Assembly: GCA_031292515.1 (NCBI GenBank)
Contig: JARLGZ010000054.1
Location: 124,001 to 188,000 of the forward strand
Origin: Puia sp.
GTDB lineage: Bacteria; Bacteroidota; Bacteroidia; Chitinophagales; Chitinophagaceae
Direction: 5' to 3'
DNA length: 64,000 nt
Made by a program: the position numbers and the translations under genes. The notes below the pieces were generated by a model. That model ran no database searches. It had not been told where the DNA came from and saw only the letters and a program-made list of their open reading frames with translations. Positions 8,316 through 16,117 of the stretch are shown here, in pieces (position 1 is the stretch's first letter; each line of letters starts with the position of its first letter).

Positions 8316-8673
8316 ATATCAAAGTGATCACGGCTCCACGGGCGAAGAGTTAATGATGAACGTTTCGGAACTCGAGGAAACGGGTGCCGTTGTGGAAAAA
8401 GCTGTCCGGGAAGGATATTTTACCTTGGCTGATGCACTTTCTGCTTATCGGCTTAGTGAAATTGAATATGTCGCCTATTTACTATTGAAAAATAAAGGCA
8501 AACTTGAGGTTACAGACAAAGAGAATCAAGTTGTAGGAGCCCTCTATTATCTTGTGGAAGCTTTTCATGCCCCGAGTGCTTCATTTGCCGCCCCTGGCAA
8601 AAAAGTTATGCAAGACCTGGAAACTATTGTCCATTCTTCATCATTGCGTGGCCTAAATTCGTTTGTTGCCTAG
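8299..8673 (+). CDS. unknown partner of the GNAT-like protein
   Basis: 124 residues beginning inside the end of the preceding gene, in a different frame (ATG at 8299, upstream stop at 8313-8315). It is acidic at the start (SELEETGAVVEKAVREG), then helical (YFTLADALSAYRLSEIEYVAYLLLKNKG), with a further helix containing VVGALYYLVEAF. No catalytic motif or membrane segment is evident. Size, acidity and coupling would suit an antitoxin, immunity protein or adaptor. I do not recognise the family. Confidence 0.65.
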   Translation: MSSDLKYQSDHGSTGEELMMNVSELEETGAVVEKAVREGYFTLADALSAYRLSEIEYVAYLLLKNKGKLEVTDKENQVVGALYYLVEAFHAPSASFAAPGKKVMQDLETIVHSSSLRGLNSFVA

Positions 8674-8719
8674 CATTTACTTGCGCAGATAAGAAGACTC
8701 TTTAATTGATAGCTAATAT

Positions 8720-8755
8720 TGCCAGCATATTACACGATACTGGCGTTTTATTTGG
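8720..8755 (+). terminator. probable terminator of the GNAT-like unit
   Basis: TGCCAGCAT at 8720-8728 can pair with ATACTGGCG at 8737-8745 (one mismatch, one G-T pair), followed by TTTTATTTGG. It stands 47 bases after the stop codon of the second gene. Confidence 0.5.
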
Positions 8756-8808
8756 TCATCTTACCCTTCGTCCCCTCAATCACTTCCCGCTTGTTAACTG
8801 GTGTTCTC

Positions 8809-8853
8809 TGCTCCCCCTGCTGGACTTGAACCAGCGACCCTCTGATTAACAGC
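8809..8853 (-). other. 3' fragment of tRNA-Asn(GTT), possible att relic
   Basis: On the minus strand this reads CTGTTAATCAG (anticodon loop with GTT and the 3' anticodon stem), then a variable loop, a perfect T arm (GCTGG TTCAAGT CCAGC), and AGGGGGAG as the 3' acceptor strand with discriminator. No 5' half exists: the bases before the anticodon loop give no acceptor strand (TCCCCCT would be needed) and only a poor anticodon stem. Partial tRNA copies starting at the anticodon loop are typical of integration by tyrosine recombinases. No integrase is present in this window. Confidence 0.75.
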
Positions 8854-8879
8854 CAGCCAACTCCCGGCTATATTATATA

Positions 8880-9959
8880 TTAATGGTGCCTGCCGTCATC
8901 GCTGAAATACTTCCAAAAAAACAGCAGCTGGTAATCTACGCTGTTCCTCCAATAAGCATCCTCGTGTGCACCGGGCCGCTCGGCGTAGTCGTGGTCGATC
9001 TGTTTATCCAGCAGTTTCTGGTGCAGCGCGCGGTTGACCCCGATAAAGTAATCGTCGCCGGTGCCACAATCGAAGATCAGTCTTATCTCTCCGTTCTTCA
9101 GCCCTTCGACTGCGTGGGTGACGGTATTGTTCTCCCAATTCGCCCAACAGCAGGCGCTGTCACCGAGGTCTTTCTTCAGATCCCAGTTGTCGGGGAAGGG
9201 ACGGAAGTCTACGCCGCCGCTCATCGAACCCGCGGCGCCATAGAGGTCTTTATGCCGGATACCAAGATAGAGACCGCCGTGGCCCCCCATGCTGAGACCG
9301 GTGATAGCCCGGTGCGCACGGTCCGCCGCCGTCGGGTAGTGGCGATCGATATAGGTGACCAGCTCCCGGCTGATGAAAGTCTCGTAACGGATGGAAGAAT
9401 CCACCGGGCTGTCGAAATACCAGCTGCCGTAACCGCCGTCGGGGCAGACGATCAGGATATTCAGTTCATCCGCTTTTCGCGCCAGCTGAGGCGCCAGACC
9501 GGGCCATTGGGCATAGTTGCCGCTCCAGCCATGCAGGAGATAGACGACCGGGAGCCGGGGGAGGCTTTTGCCCTCGGCAGCAGTAGCGACAGCATTCTTA
9601 CCGTGCCCCGCGGAAAGATACCGGGTGGGCAGGATCACGACACATTTGATATCTTTCTTCATGGACGGGCTGTAGACGACGATCGTGTCAGTATGCCCGG
9701 CAAAGGCGGGCAATGAAAACAGCAGCGAAAAAACAAGCGGAAGGGACACTGTTATCCGGGATCCGCGGAGAAAAATCGAAAAACTGGAAAAGCCGGATAA
9801 TCCGGGAAAACCGAAAGATCTGAAAATCCCGGATAATCTGTGAAATCCGAACGAGCTGGAAAAACCGAAAGATCCGGGAACCCCGAACGGTCCTGAAAAC
9901 CCGGATAATCCGTGAAACCGGGAAAAGCTGAATGGGAAATGCTTCATATCTTCTAACAA
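8880..9959 (-). CDS. secreted esterase (PF00756-type) with repetitive N-terminal extension
   Basis: 359 residues if read from 9959. The catalytic part is a PF00756-type esterase (esterase D/feruloyl-esterase-like): PVVYLLHGWSGNYAQW, then GLSMGGHGGLYLG with the nucleophile Ser, an Asp in FDCGTGDDYF and a His in PGAHEDAYW. A signal-peptide-like stretch, ITVSLPLVFSLLFSLPAFAG, precedes it. Before that lie about 65 residues of Gly/Phe/Ser repeats coded by short degenerate DNA repeats (about 9770-9935). The true start may be a non-ATG codon close to the signal peptide, since no Met lies between it and the repeats. The product probably acts on carbohydrate-linked or short-chain esters in the periplasm. 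Confidence 0.82.
   Translation of the reverse strand: MLEDMKHFPFSFSRFHGLSGFSGPFGVPGSFGFSSSFGFHRLSGIFRSFGFPGLSGFSSFSIFLRGSRITVSLPLVFSLLFSLPAFAGHTDTIVVYSPSMKKDIKCVVILPTRYLSAGHGKNAVATAAEGKSLPRLPVVYLLHGWSGNYAQWPGLAPQLARKADELNILIVCPDGGYGSWYFDSPVDSSIRYETFISRELVTYIDRHYPTAADRAHRAITGLSMGGHGGLYLGIRHKDLYGAAGSMSGGVDFRPFPDNWDLKKDLGDSACCWANWENNTVTHAVEGLKNGEIRLIFDCGTGDDYFIGVNRALHQKLLDKQIDHDYAERPGAHEDAYWRNSVDYQLLFFWKYFSDDGRHH
9770..9935. repeat. degenerate 12-15 bp repeats at the esterase 5' end
   Basis: Variants of CCGGATAATCC, CCGAAAGATC and CTGGAAAA alternate along about 165 bases. Read on the minus strand they add a Gly-Phe-Ser-rich stretch ahead of the esterase signal peptide. They look like expanded intergenic repeats rather than protein-selected sequence. 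Confidence 0.6.
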
Positions 9960-10032
9960 TACTGATTACACACGTAATTCATTTGCTGCAGGTAGTGCAT
10001 GTAATTCACTGAACAACTCTCCGCAGCCCGCG

Positions 10033-12414
10033 TCAAAATGGCTTCTTGTCTTTGGCCGCCGCATTTTGCATCGGGTTGGGTCCCATAGACTGTCCGCGGG
10101 CGGGTTGCTGGGCCTTGAAAACCTGGAACCTGCTGATCTGCGTCACACGCGGCCAGTCGTTGTTGCTGGTGTCGATATCGGCCGTTTCTTGCAGGGGATC
10201 GAGTTTTATGGATGCAACTTCCTTGTCTTTTATAAAGACTTTCGCCAGGTGCTTTTCATCCTTTCGCCAGATCTGGGCGGGGATGCGTTCTATCTCCTGT
10301 GTTCCATCCTTATAGGTCCACTGCAGGATGATGGGCATGACCAATCCTCCCTTGTTGCTGAACTGCAGCTCATAGAAGAACTTATCCGCTGCCTTTTGCC
10401 GGGTCGCTTCGTCCAGGGGAGCGTCATATTGCACATTGTGTTGCGGGTACCGGGTGGTATCGTAGGGAATGATGCCGCGGTCGTACTTCCAGTAGAAATC
10501 ACGCAGACTGGTATCGGCATCTGTCAGGAACCGGATCTTTTTGTCGTCCCTGTTGCGCACTTTGGAGACATCGTCATAAGCATTCACCTGCGGCTTCGTG
10601 ATCGACATCATGATCGTCGTGTCCACCTTTGCCGGGGGATTGTCCAAGTCGGGCCGGAACCATTTTACGCTGTCCAGCGAGATATCGACCGGATCGATTC
10701 CGTAGAACCATCCGCGCCAGTACCAGTCGAGGTTTTCGCCGCTGGCGTCGCCCATCGTGCGGAAGAAATCCGCGGGGGTGGGATGTTTAAAGGCCCAGCG
10801 CCGGGCGTATTCCTTAAAGGCATAGTCGAACAGGTCCCTGCCCATGACGGTCTCGCGGAGGATATTGAGCGAAGTAGCCGGTTTGGAATAGGCATTGGGA
10901 CCGAACTGGACGATGTCTTCGGAGTTCGTCATAATGGGCTCCAACTGGTCTTTTGGCAGCTTCATATAGTCGACGATGGTGTAGGCGGGACCGCGGCGAA
11001 CGGGGAATTTGTTGTCATACAGCTCTTCGGTCAGGTATTCCATGAACGTGTTCAGGCCTTCATCCATCCAGGTCCACTGGCGTTCGTCGCTATTGACGAT
11101 CATCGGGAAGAAGTTGTGCCCCACTTCGTGGATCACGACGCCCAGCATCCCGTATTTGGCGGCCTCGGTATAGGTGCCGTCCTTATCCGTCCGCCCGAAG
11201 TTGAAACAGATCATGGGATATTCCATGCCGTTGGCCGCCTCGACGCTTTGCGCGACGGGGTAGGGGAAGGGGATCGTGAAATGAGAATAGGTCTTTATCG
11301 TATGGGCGACGACCTTTGTGGAGAATTTGCTGTAGAGGCCATAAGCTTCCTTGCCGTAGTAACTCATGCACATGACTTTTTTGCCTTCCACATAGGCCGG
11401 CATCGCGTCCCAGACGAACTTGCGGCTGGACCCCCAGGCAAAATCGCGTACATTGTCCGCCTTGAAGATCCAGGTCTTTTTCGCCTTGCTTTTATTTTTT
11501 TCCGCGGCTTTCGCTTCCTCAAGGGTCACGATCTGCAGGGGTTCCCTGACCGTCTGTGCCTTTTGCCAGAGCGCGTAATGGGCGGGAGACAGTACCTGTT
11601 GGTAGTTCTGGCATTCCCCGGTGGCCCCGATGATATGATCGGCGGGCACGGTCATCTGCACCCTGAAATTGCCAAAGGTCAGCGCAAATTCGCCACGGCC
11701 GGTGAACTGGTGATTCTGCCATCCCTGGAAATCGCTGTAGACACAGAGACGGGGATACCACTGCGTCATCGTGAACAGATAGTTGCCGTCTTCGGGGAAA
11801 TATTCATAGCCGCCGCGGCCACCCATTTTAAAACGGTTGGTGATCGGGTAATGCCATTCGACCTTGAAGACGAATTTCTGTCCGGGTTTCAGCACGGTGG
11901 GTAGCTCTACCCGCATCATGGTCTTGTTGATGGTATAGCTCAGCGGCTTTCCAAGCGCGTCGGTGAGCTTCGTAATGTGGACGCCGTTGTCGTTTTTTTC
12001 CGTGGGCCGCTCCAGATAGTCGAGTGTCCCGTCACTCACGATTTTTGGCATGGCGGAGCCCTCCTGGTAATTGGCATTATAAGTCGAGCTATGCTGGTTT
12101 TCGTCGAGCTGCAGCCACAAATAAGTCAGTCGATCCGGAGAGTTGTTGGAATAGGTCACGGTCTCGCTGCCGCTCAATTGCAGTTTGTCTTCATCCAGGT
12201 CGCATTTGATGTCATAGTCGCAGCGTTGCTGCCAGTATTTGGGTCCCGGCGCCCCGCTGGCCGTCCGGTATTCGTTCGGGGTAGGCAGAATCGTTCCCAG
12301 CTGCTCGAATTTGTTTCCATGATTGGAACCCGGATTGTTCTGTATATTCTGCGCGGAGAGGCCTCCAAACAGACACAGGCCAGACAGCAGGGAGAAAAGG
12401 TTTTTCGATTTCAT
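10033..12414 (-). CDS. M1 family metallopeptidase
   Basis: 793 residues with a clear signal peptide (MKSKNLFSLLSGLCLFGGLSAQ). The zinc motif HEVGHNF lies near residue 430, with the second glutamate in WTWMDEGLNTFMEYL, giving the HExxH-x18-E arrangement of M1 (aminopeptidase-N-like) enzymes. The exopeptidase motif is less clear than in PepN (NGMEYPM appears before the zinc site). The C-terminal 200 residues are beta-rich. It should cleave peptides in the periplasm or at the surface. It starts 5 bases after the HupE-like gene on the same strand, so the two are co-transcribed. Confidence 0.92.
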   Translation of the reverse strand: MKSKNLFSLLSGLCLFGGLSAQNIQNNPGSNHGNKFEQLGTILPTPNEYRTASGAPGPKYWQQRCDYDIKCDLDEDKLQLSGSETVTYSNNSPDRLTYLWLQLDENQHSSTYNANYQEGSAMPKIVSDGTLDYLERPTEKNDNGVHITKLTDALGKPLSYTINKTMMRVELPTVLKPGQKFVFKVEWHYPITNRFKMGGRGGYEYFPEDGNYLFTMTQWYPRLCVYSDFQGWQNHQFTGRGEFALTFGNFRVQMTVPADHIIGATGECQNYQQVLSPAHYALWQKAQTVREPLQIVTLEEAKAAEKNKSKAKKTWIFKADNVRDFAWGSSRKFVWDAMPAYVEGKKVMCMSYYGKEAYGLYSKFSTKVVAHTIKTYSHFTIPFPYPVAQSVEAANGMEYPMICFNFGRTDKDGTYTEAAKYGMLGVVIHEVGHNFFPMIVNSDERQWTWMDEGLNTFMEYLTEELYDNKFPVRRGPAYTIVDYMKLPKDQLEPIMTNSEDIVQFGPNAYSKPATSLNILRETVMGRDLFDYAFKEYARRWAFKHPTPADFFRTMGDASGENLDWYWRGWFYGIDPVDISLDSVKWFRPDLDNPPAKVDTTIMMSITKPQVNAYDDVSKVRNRDDKKIRFLTDADTSLRDFYWKYDRGIIPYDTTRYPQHNVQYDAPLDEATRQKAADKFFYELQFSNKGGLVMPIILQWTYKDGTQEIERIPAQIWRKDEKHLAKVFIKDKEVASIKLDPLQETADIDTSNNDWPRVTQISRFQVFKAQQPARGQSMGPNPMQNAAAKDKKPF

Positions 12415-12419
12415 GCGTT

Positions 12420-13217
12420 TTATCTTATTGCGTGTATAAGTTCGTGTATTGATTTGCCGGTGAGGAGTGCCTTAGAGTAGTATTTTAGGGAGCAGTCGGT
12501 AATGAGTAGTGAGTAGCCTGGTGAGACGGCTCCGGTCAGCAAAAGGCAGTCAGTACGCTCGTAAGCGATCGGTGGTGAATAGCGTTCGTCAGTGTCCGGA
12601 ACTTGCGCAGGATCGGCCGTTCGTGAATGTCCCGTTTCCGGCCATCTCTCCCAGGCCATCTTCAAAGCCGCCACTAGGATCAGGACGGATCCGATACGTA
12701 CCCACCAGAGCCTGGAAACTTTTATCCATTGGACGAATATAAAAGAAATCATCAATACGATAGCCACGACCAGCAGTTGGGCGGCTTCTATCCCCAGGTT
12801 GAAGGCCAGGAGATGCCCTAAGAGCCCCTCCGGCCCTTCCAGGCTGAGAAAGGTGTTGGCATAGGCGAGGCCATGGATGAGCCCGAAGAAAAGGGCGAAG
12901 AAATAAATCAGCGGGAGCCGGGAAGGATGTTCTACCTGCGGACCCTTCTGTCCCAGGTTGTTAAAAGCCGTCGCCACGATGGTCAGGGGAATGAGAAATT
13001 CGATCCACCGGGTCGGGAAATGGATATGCCCGGTCGCGCTCAGGGCCAGGGTGACCGAATGACCGATCGTGAAAGCCGTGACCAGGACCACGACCTTTTT
13101 CCAGTCAGCCACCTGGTAGCGTAGACATAAGGCCGTCACGAATAACAGGTGGTCCAGGGCTTCCCATGTCAGGATATGACCGGTGCCCAACCCAAAATAA
13201 AGTCTGAAATCGAGCAT
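12420..13217 (-). CDS. HupE/UreJ-like membrane protein
   Basis: About 200 residues form a six- or seven-helix membrane protein with the HupE/UreJ_2 motifs: FGLGTGHILTWEALDHLLFV near the start, AFTIGHSVTLALS, and LIHGLAYAN with AFNLGIEAAQLLVV. The conserved His and Glu residues inside helices suggest transport of a metal such as nickel or cobalt. The last 60 residues (after WERWPETGHS) lack helices and are coded by repeat-like intergenic DNA, so the functional end is probably earlier. It precedes the M1 peptidase gene by 5 bases and is divergent from the DUF6702 gene. Confidence 0.85.
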   Translation of the reverse strand: MLDFRLYFGLGTGHILTWEALDHLLFVTALCLRYQVADWKKVVVLVTAFTIGHSVTLALSATGHIHFPTRWIEFLIPLTIVATAFNNLGQKGPQVEHPSRLPLIYFFALFFGLIHGLAYANTFLSLEGPEGLLGHLLAFNLGIEAAQLLVVAIVLMISFIFVQWIKVSRLWWVRIGSVLILVAALKMAWERWPETGHSRTADPAQVPDTDERYSPPIAYERTDCLLLTGAVSPGYSLLITDCSLKYYSKALLTGKSIHELIHAIR

Positions 13218-13223
13218 TGTTTA

Positions 13224-13288
13224 AATTGTCGGGCGAAATGGCGACATTCCGCCGGTCTATTGATAAAGACGTAATTGTCGGGCGAAAT
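13224..13288. repeat. 16-bp direct repeat in a divergent promoter region
   Basis: AATTGTCGGGCGAAAT occurs at 13224-13239 and again at 13273-13288, exactly 49 bp apart, between the divergent HupE-like and DUF6702 genes. It may bind a regulator or be a chance duplication. Confidence 0.5.
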
Positions 13289-13352
13289 CATCCCTTTTGT
13301 CCGGGGTGTCAAAATTATCCAGACTTTTGTATCCCCAAAATTTAGTTTTTAA

Positions 13353-14075
13353 ATGGCGATCTCATCGTATAAATGGTTCTTTGCGAAAGGGTTCTCTGCG
13401 AAAGGGTCTTCAGCGAGATGGCCTTCTGCGAAATGCCTGTTGCCCGGGTTCCTCCTTTTTATGGGCACACCCGTTCCGCTCGCGGATGTATGGCTAGTCT
13501 CGGAACCTCCGGCAGTCACGGAACCTCCGCCGGTCACGGAACCTCCTGCTGTGCATTTAGTCGCCAGGCTCGGGGATCGCCCGTTAATCACAGGATCCGG
13601 CCTTTCTCCTGTTCATTCGGACCACCCGGTCTTTCACCCGTTCTACGTGAGCGTCACCGAGATCAACCACAACGCAAAAGATAAGATCCTGGAGATCAGC
13701 TGTAAGTTGTTTACGAATGATTTGGAGACCGTCCTGGAAAAGAACCTCCATACAAAAGTCGACCTCTCATCCCCCGCCGACAAAAAAGCCGCCGAAGGAT
13801 ATATAGCGGCCTATATCATAAAAAATCTGCAGATTAAAGTCGATGGGAAGCCCGTCCCCCTCCAGTTTGTCGGCAGCGAAAAAGAGCAGGAGGCCACCTG
13901 GAGCTACTTCCAGGTAAACAATATGCCTTCGGTCAAAAATATCGCGCTGACCAACAGCCTGCTTTATGACGGCTTCGACAAGGAGATCAATATCATGCAT
14001 GTATCGGTCGGCGGTGACCGCAAGAGCGGCAAACTGGAGTACCCCGCGACGGCGATTGCATTTGAGTGGCCATGA
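13353..14075 (+). CDS. DUF6702 family exported protein
   Basis: The last 155 residues match the DUF6702 pattern from memory: HPFYVSVTEINHNAKDK, ISCKLFTNDLETVLEKN, then NLQIKVDGKPVPLQF and an end with EYPATAIAFEW. These proteins are Bacteroidota periplasmic beta-rich proteins of unknown role, often near M1 peptidase and HupE genes, as here. The first 85 residues are unusual: FAKGFSAKG repeats, a hydrophobic segment (LLPGFLLFMGTPVPLADVW) that may be the signal peptide, then an EPPAVTEPPPVTEPP proline repeat. Both repeats have matching DNA repeats. Confidence 0.75.
   Translation: MAISSYKWFFAKGFSAKGSSARWPSAKCLLPGFLLFMGTPVPLADVWLVSEPPAVTEPPPVTEPPAVHLVARLGDRPLITGSGLSPVHSDHPVFHPFYVSVTEINHNAKDKILEISCKLFTNDLETVLEKNLHTKVDLSSPADKKAAEGYIAAYIIKNLQIKVDGKPVPLQFVGSEKEQEATWSYFQVNNMPSVKNIALTNSLLYDGFDKEINIMHVSVGGDRKSGKLEYPATAIAFEWP
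13373..13556. repeat. two tandem repeat tracts inside the DUF6702 gene
   Basis: At 13373-13435 variants of TTCTCTGCGAAAGGG recur about every 15 bases. At 13501-13545 GGAACCTCCGGCAGTCAC recurs with an 18-bp period. Both are read in frame as N-terminal extension. Confidence 0.65.
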
Positions 14076-14138
14076 TTGTGACGATCACCCGCTAACCATT
14101 TATTACACACCCACTCACTACTCACCACTGCCCACTCA

Positions 14139-15437
14139 CTAATCTTCCCCCCTCGCATCCTCCGAAAGAGTCACCAGGACCTTATCGATCCGCTGGGCGT
14201 CCATGTCGAGGATTTCGATCGTAAAGCCTCTCCATTCCAGTTTTTCACCGGTCTGCGGGATATGCTCCAGCTCATTGAGGATAAAGCCTGCCAGCGTGTC
14301 GAATTCGTGGTCTCCTTCGTTCATCCACTCGGTCCGGGAAAAATAAGACAGGAAATCATAAAAAGGGATCTGCGCATCCACCAGGAAACTGCCATCCTCC
14401 CGTTCCCGGATCTCGTAATCGGGTATATCGGGTTGCGGCATGTCCCCGATCAGCGCTTCGAGGATATCGTTTAGCGTGATGAGACCCTGCATACTCCCGT
14501 ATTCATCCACGATGAAGCAGCAATGTATCCGGGACTGCTTGAATTTTTCCAGGACCACATAGGCGGAATTGTTGTCCGGTATAAACAGGGCGGGGGTCAT
14601 AATGTCTTTAAACAGGGTCGAGTCGTCTGCGATGTAGAGGTCCTTGATGGAAACGACCCCCTTGATATGGTCGATCTGGCCATCGCAGATAGGATAGAAG
14701 GAGTGGGGTTCCCGGATGATCTTCTCCTTGATGGCATCTTCATTTTCGTTCAGGTCGAACCAGATGATATCGCTCCGGTGTGTCATCAGCGAAGTGATAT
14801 TGCGGTCGCCCAGGTGGAATACCCGTTCAATGATCTCCTGCTCCGCCTCCTCGATCGTTCCCTGTTCGGTGCCCTCGCTGATGATCGCCTTGATTTCTTC
14901 TTCGGTGACATTGTCTTCCTGGGAGGGCTTGATATTGAAAAACCGGAAAAACAGGTTGCTGCTGTTGTTCAGCAGCCACACGATCGGGTGTGTCACCTTC
15001 GATAGGAATCTTACAGGGGCGGCAACCGACCGAGCGATCCTTTCGGCGCGCAGCAGGCCGATCCTTTTTGGGATCAGCTCCCCGAAGATAATGGAGATCA
15101 GGGTCACGATGATCAGGATCAGCGCCGTGGAGATGCCATCGGCATAAGGCCGCAGCAACACGATCTTCTCGACATAGGGTTTCAGGTTGGCGCTGAATTT
15201 CTCCCCGCTATAATAACCGGTGAGGATAGCAATCAGCGTAATGCCGATCTGCGCCGTGGAAAGGAACAATTCGGGGTTCTCGGCCAGGTTCAGGGCCGAC
15301 TTGGCCTGTTCATCGCCCTTATCGGCAAGGCTTTCAAGACGGCTTTTTCGCGCGGAGACCAGTGCGATCTCGGCCATCACGAATAAGCCATTCAGGAAGA
15401 TCAGGCAGAGTAGTATAATGATCTCAAGCATGTACAT
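14139..15437 (-). CDS. CNNM/CBS/CorC_HlyC transporter-like protein
   Basis: 432 residues. The first half is a DUF21/CNNM membrane domain (start MYMLEIIILLCLIFLNGLF; SSNLFFRFFNIKPSQEDNVT at its end). Two CBS modules follow (ITSLMTHRSDIIWFD and VVLEKFKQSRIHCCFIVDEYG), and then a CorC_HlyC domain, seen as PQTGEKLEWRGFTIEILDMD. The family handles magnesium or cobalt efflux, or membrane sensing of these ions, and is often mislabelled as hemolysin. It starts 14 bases inside the end of the PAP2 gene, so they are translated from one message. A shorter start at 15431 is equally possible. Confidence 0.92.
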   Translation of the reverse strand: MYMLEIIILLCLIFLNGLFVMAEIALVSARKSRLESLADKGDEQAKSALNLAENPELFLSTAQIGITLIAILTGYYSGEKFSANLKPYVEKIVLLRPYADGISTALILIIVTLISIIFGELIPKRIGLLRAERIARSVAAPVRFLSKVTHPIVWLLNNSSNLFFRFFNIKPSQEDNVTEEEIKAIISEGTEQGTIEEAEQEIIERVFHLGDRNITSLMTHRSDIIWFDLNENEDAIKEKIIREPHSFYPICDGQIDHIKGVVSIKDLYIADDSTLFKDIMTPALFIPDNNSAYVVLEKFKQSRIHCCFIVDEYGSMQGLITLNDILEALIGDMPQPDIPDYEIREREDGSFLVDAQIPFYDFLSYFSRTEWMNEGDHEFDTLAGFILNELEHIPQTGEKLEWRGFTIEILDMDAQRIDKVLVTLSEDARGED

Positions 15438-16050
15438 GGTTGTAGGTTGGTAATGAGAAAGGCCCGATCAGCCGGGTGAACAGGCGGCTGGTCACATAGC
15501 CGATGCCGCAACCCAGCAGCGCCCCGGAAAACACATCGACCGGGTAATGCACTCCCACATAGACCTGGGCGTAAGAGATGACAAAGGCCCAGGCGAACGC
15601 CAGCGCCCACCAGCGGCTGGTGGCCCGCAAGGTGAGAAAGAGAAAGGTCGCCAGGGCAAAATGATTGCAGGCATGCGAAGACGTGAAACTGGAACTGACG
15701 GGGCAGTATTTCACCAGCACCCTGATATTCTCTATCCACCGGGGATCCTGGCAGGGACGGAGGCGGAAAATATGCCCCTTCATCATATTGCTGCTGAGCT
15801 GATCGCCGAGAATGGCCGTCAGACCCAGGAAGCAGGCCCACCATAAACCCTTTCTTCCGAAATTCAGCGTGATAAAGACCAGCAGGAACAGGTAGAAGGG
15901 GATCCAGAGTTCCGACTCCCTCATAAACGGGAGCACCTTGTCAAAGAATGGGTTTATCCATTCCTGGTTGATCTTCGCGAACAACCAATAATCGAAATGC
16001 AGGATCTTTTGCAGAAAACTGACTGGCTGGCCGATCTCAGGTAAAATCAT
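15424..16050 (-). CDS. PAP2 family phosphatase, membrane-bound
   Basis: 208 residues with five or six hydrophobic segments and the PAP2 signature split over three motifs: KGHIFRLRPCQDP, then SSFTSSHACNHFALA, and VGVHYPVDVFSGALLG. Known members dephosphorylate undecaprenyl pyrophosphate or phosphatidate at the outer face of the inner membrane. The product overlaps the CNNM-type gene. It is divergent from the LTA-synthase-like gene, which could tie it to lipid or glycan-carrier turnover. Confidence 0.9.
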   Translation of the reverse strand: MILPEIGQPVSFLQKILHFDYWLFAKINQEWINPFFDKVLPFMRESELWIPFYLFLLVFITLNFGRKGLWWACFLGLTAILGDQLSSNMMKGHIFRLRPCQDPRWIENIRVLVKYCPVSSSFTSSHACNHFALATFLFLTLRATSRWWALAFAWAFVISYAQVYVGVHYPVDVFSGALLGCGIGYVTSRLFTRLIGPFSLPTYNHVHA

Positions 16051-16069
16051 GGTTTCGAATAAATTGCTC

Positions 16070-16077
16070 TATTTTTG
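16070..16077 (+). promoter_or_regulatory. TATTTTTG -7 element of the LTA-synthase-like gene
   Basis: It lies 40 bases before ATG 16118 and downstream of the ATG at 16049, which argues for the later start. Confidence 0.5.
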
Positions 16078-16117
16078 GCGCTTATTTTTCCAATACTGTG
16101 ATAAAGTATGCTATATC

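Noticed and set aside
8883-9716. 277-residue open frame on the plus strand opposite the esterase gene
   Set aside because: The minus strand has the full esterase triad; the plus frame is a shadow.
10066-11904. 612-residue open frame on the plus strand opposite the M1 peptidase gene
   Set aside because: It mirrors codons of a well-supported zinc peptidase on the minus strand; its translation has no domain or plausible start and reflects GC-rich codon bias.
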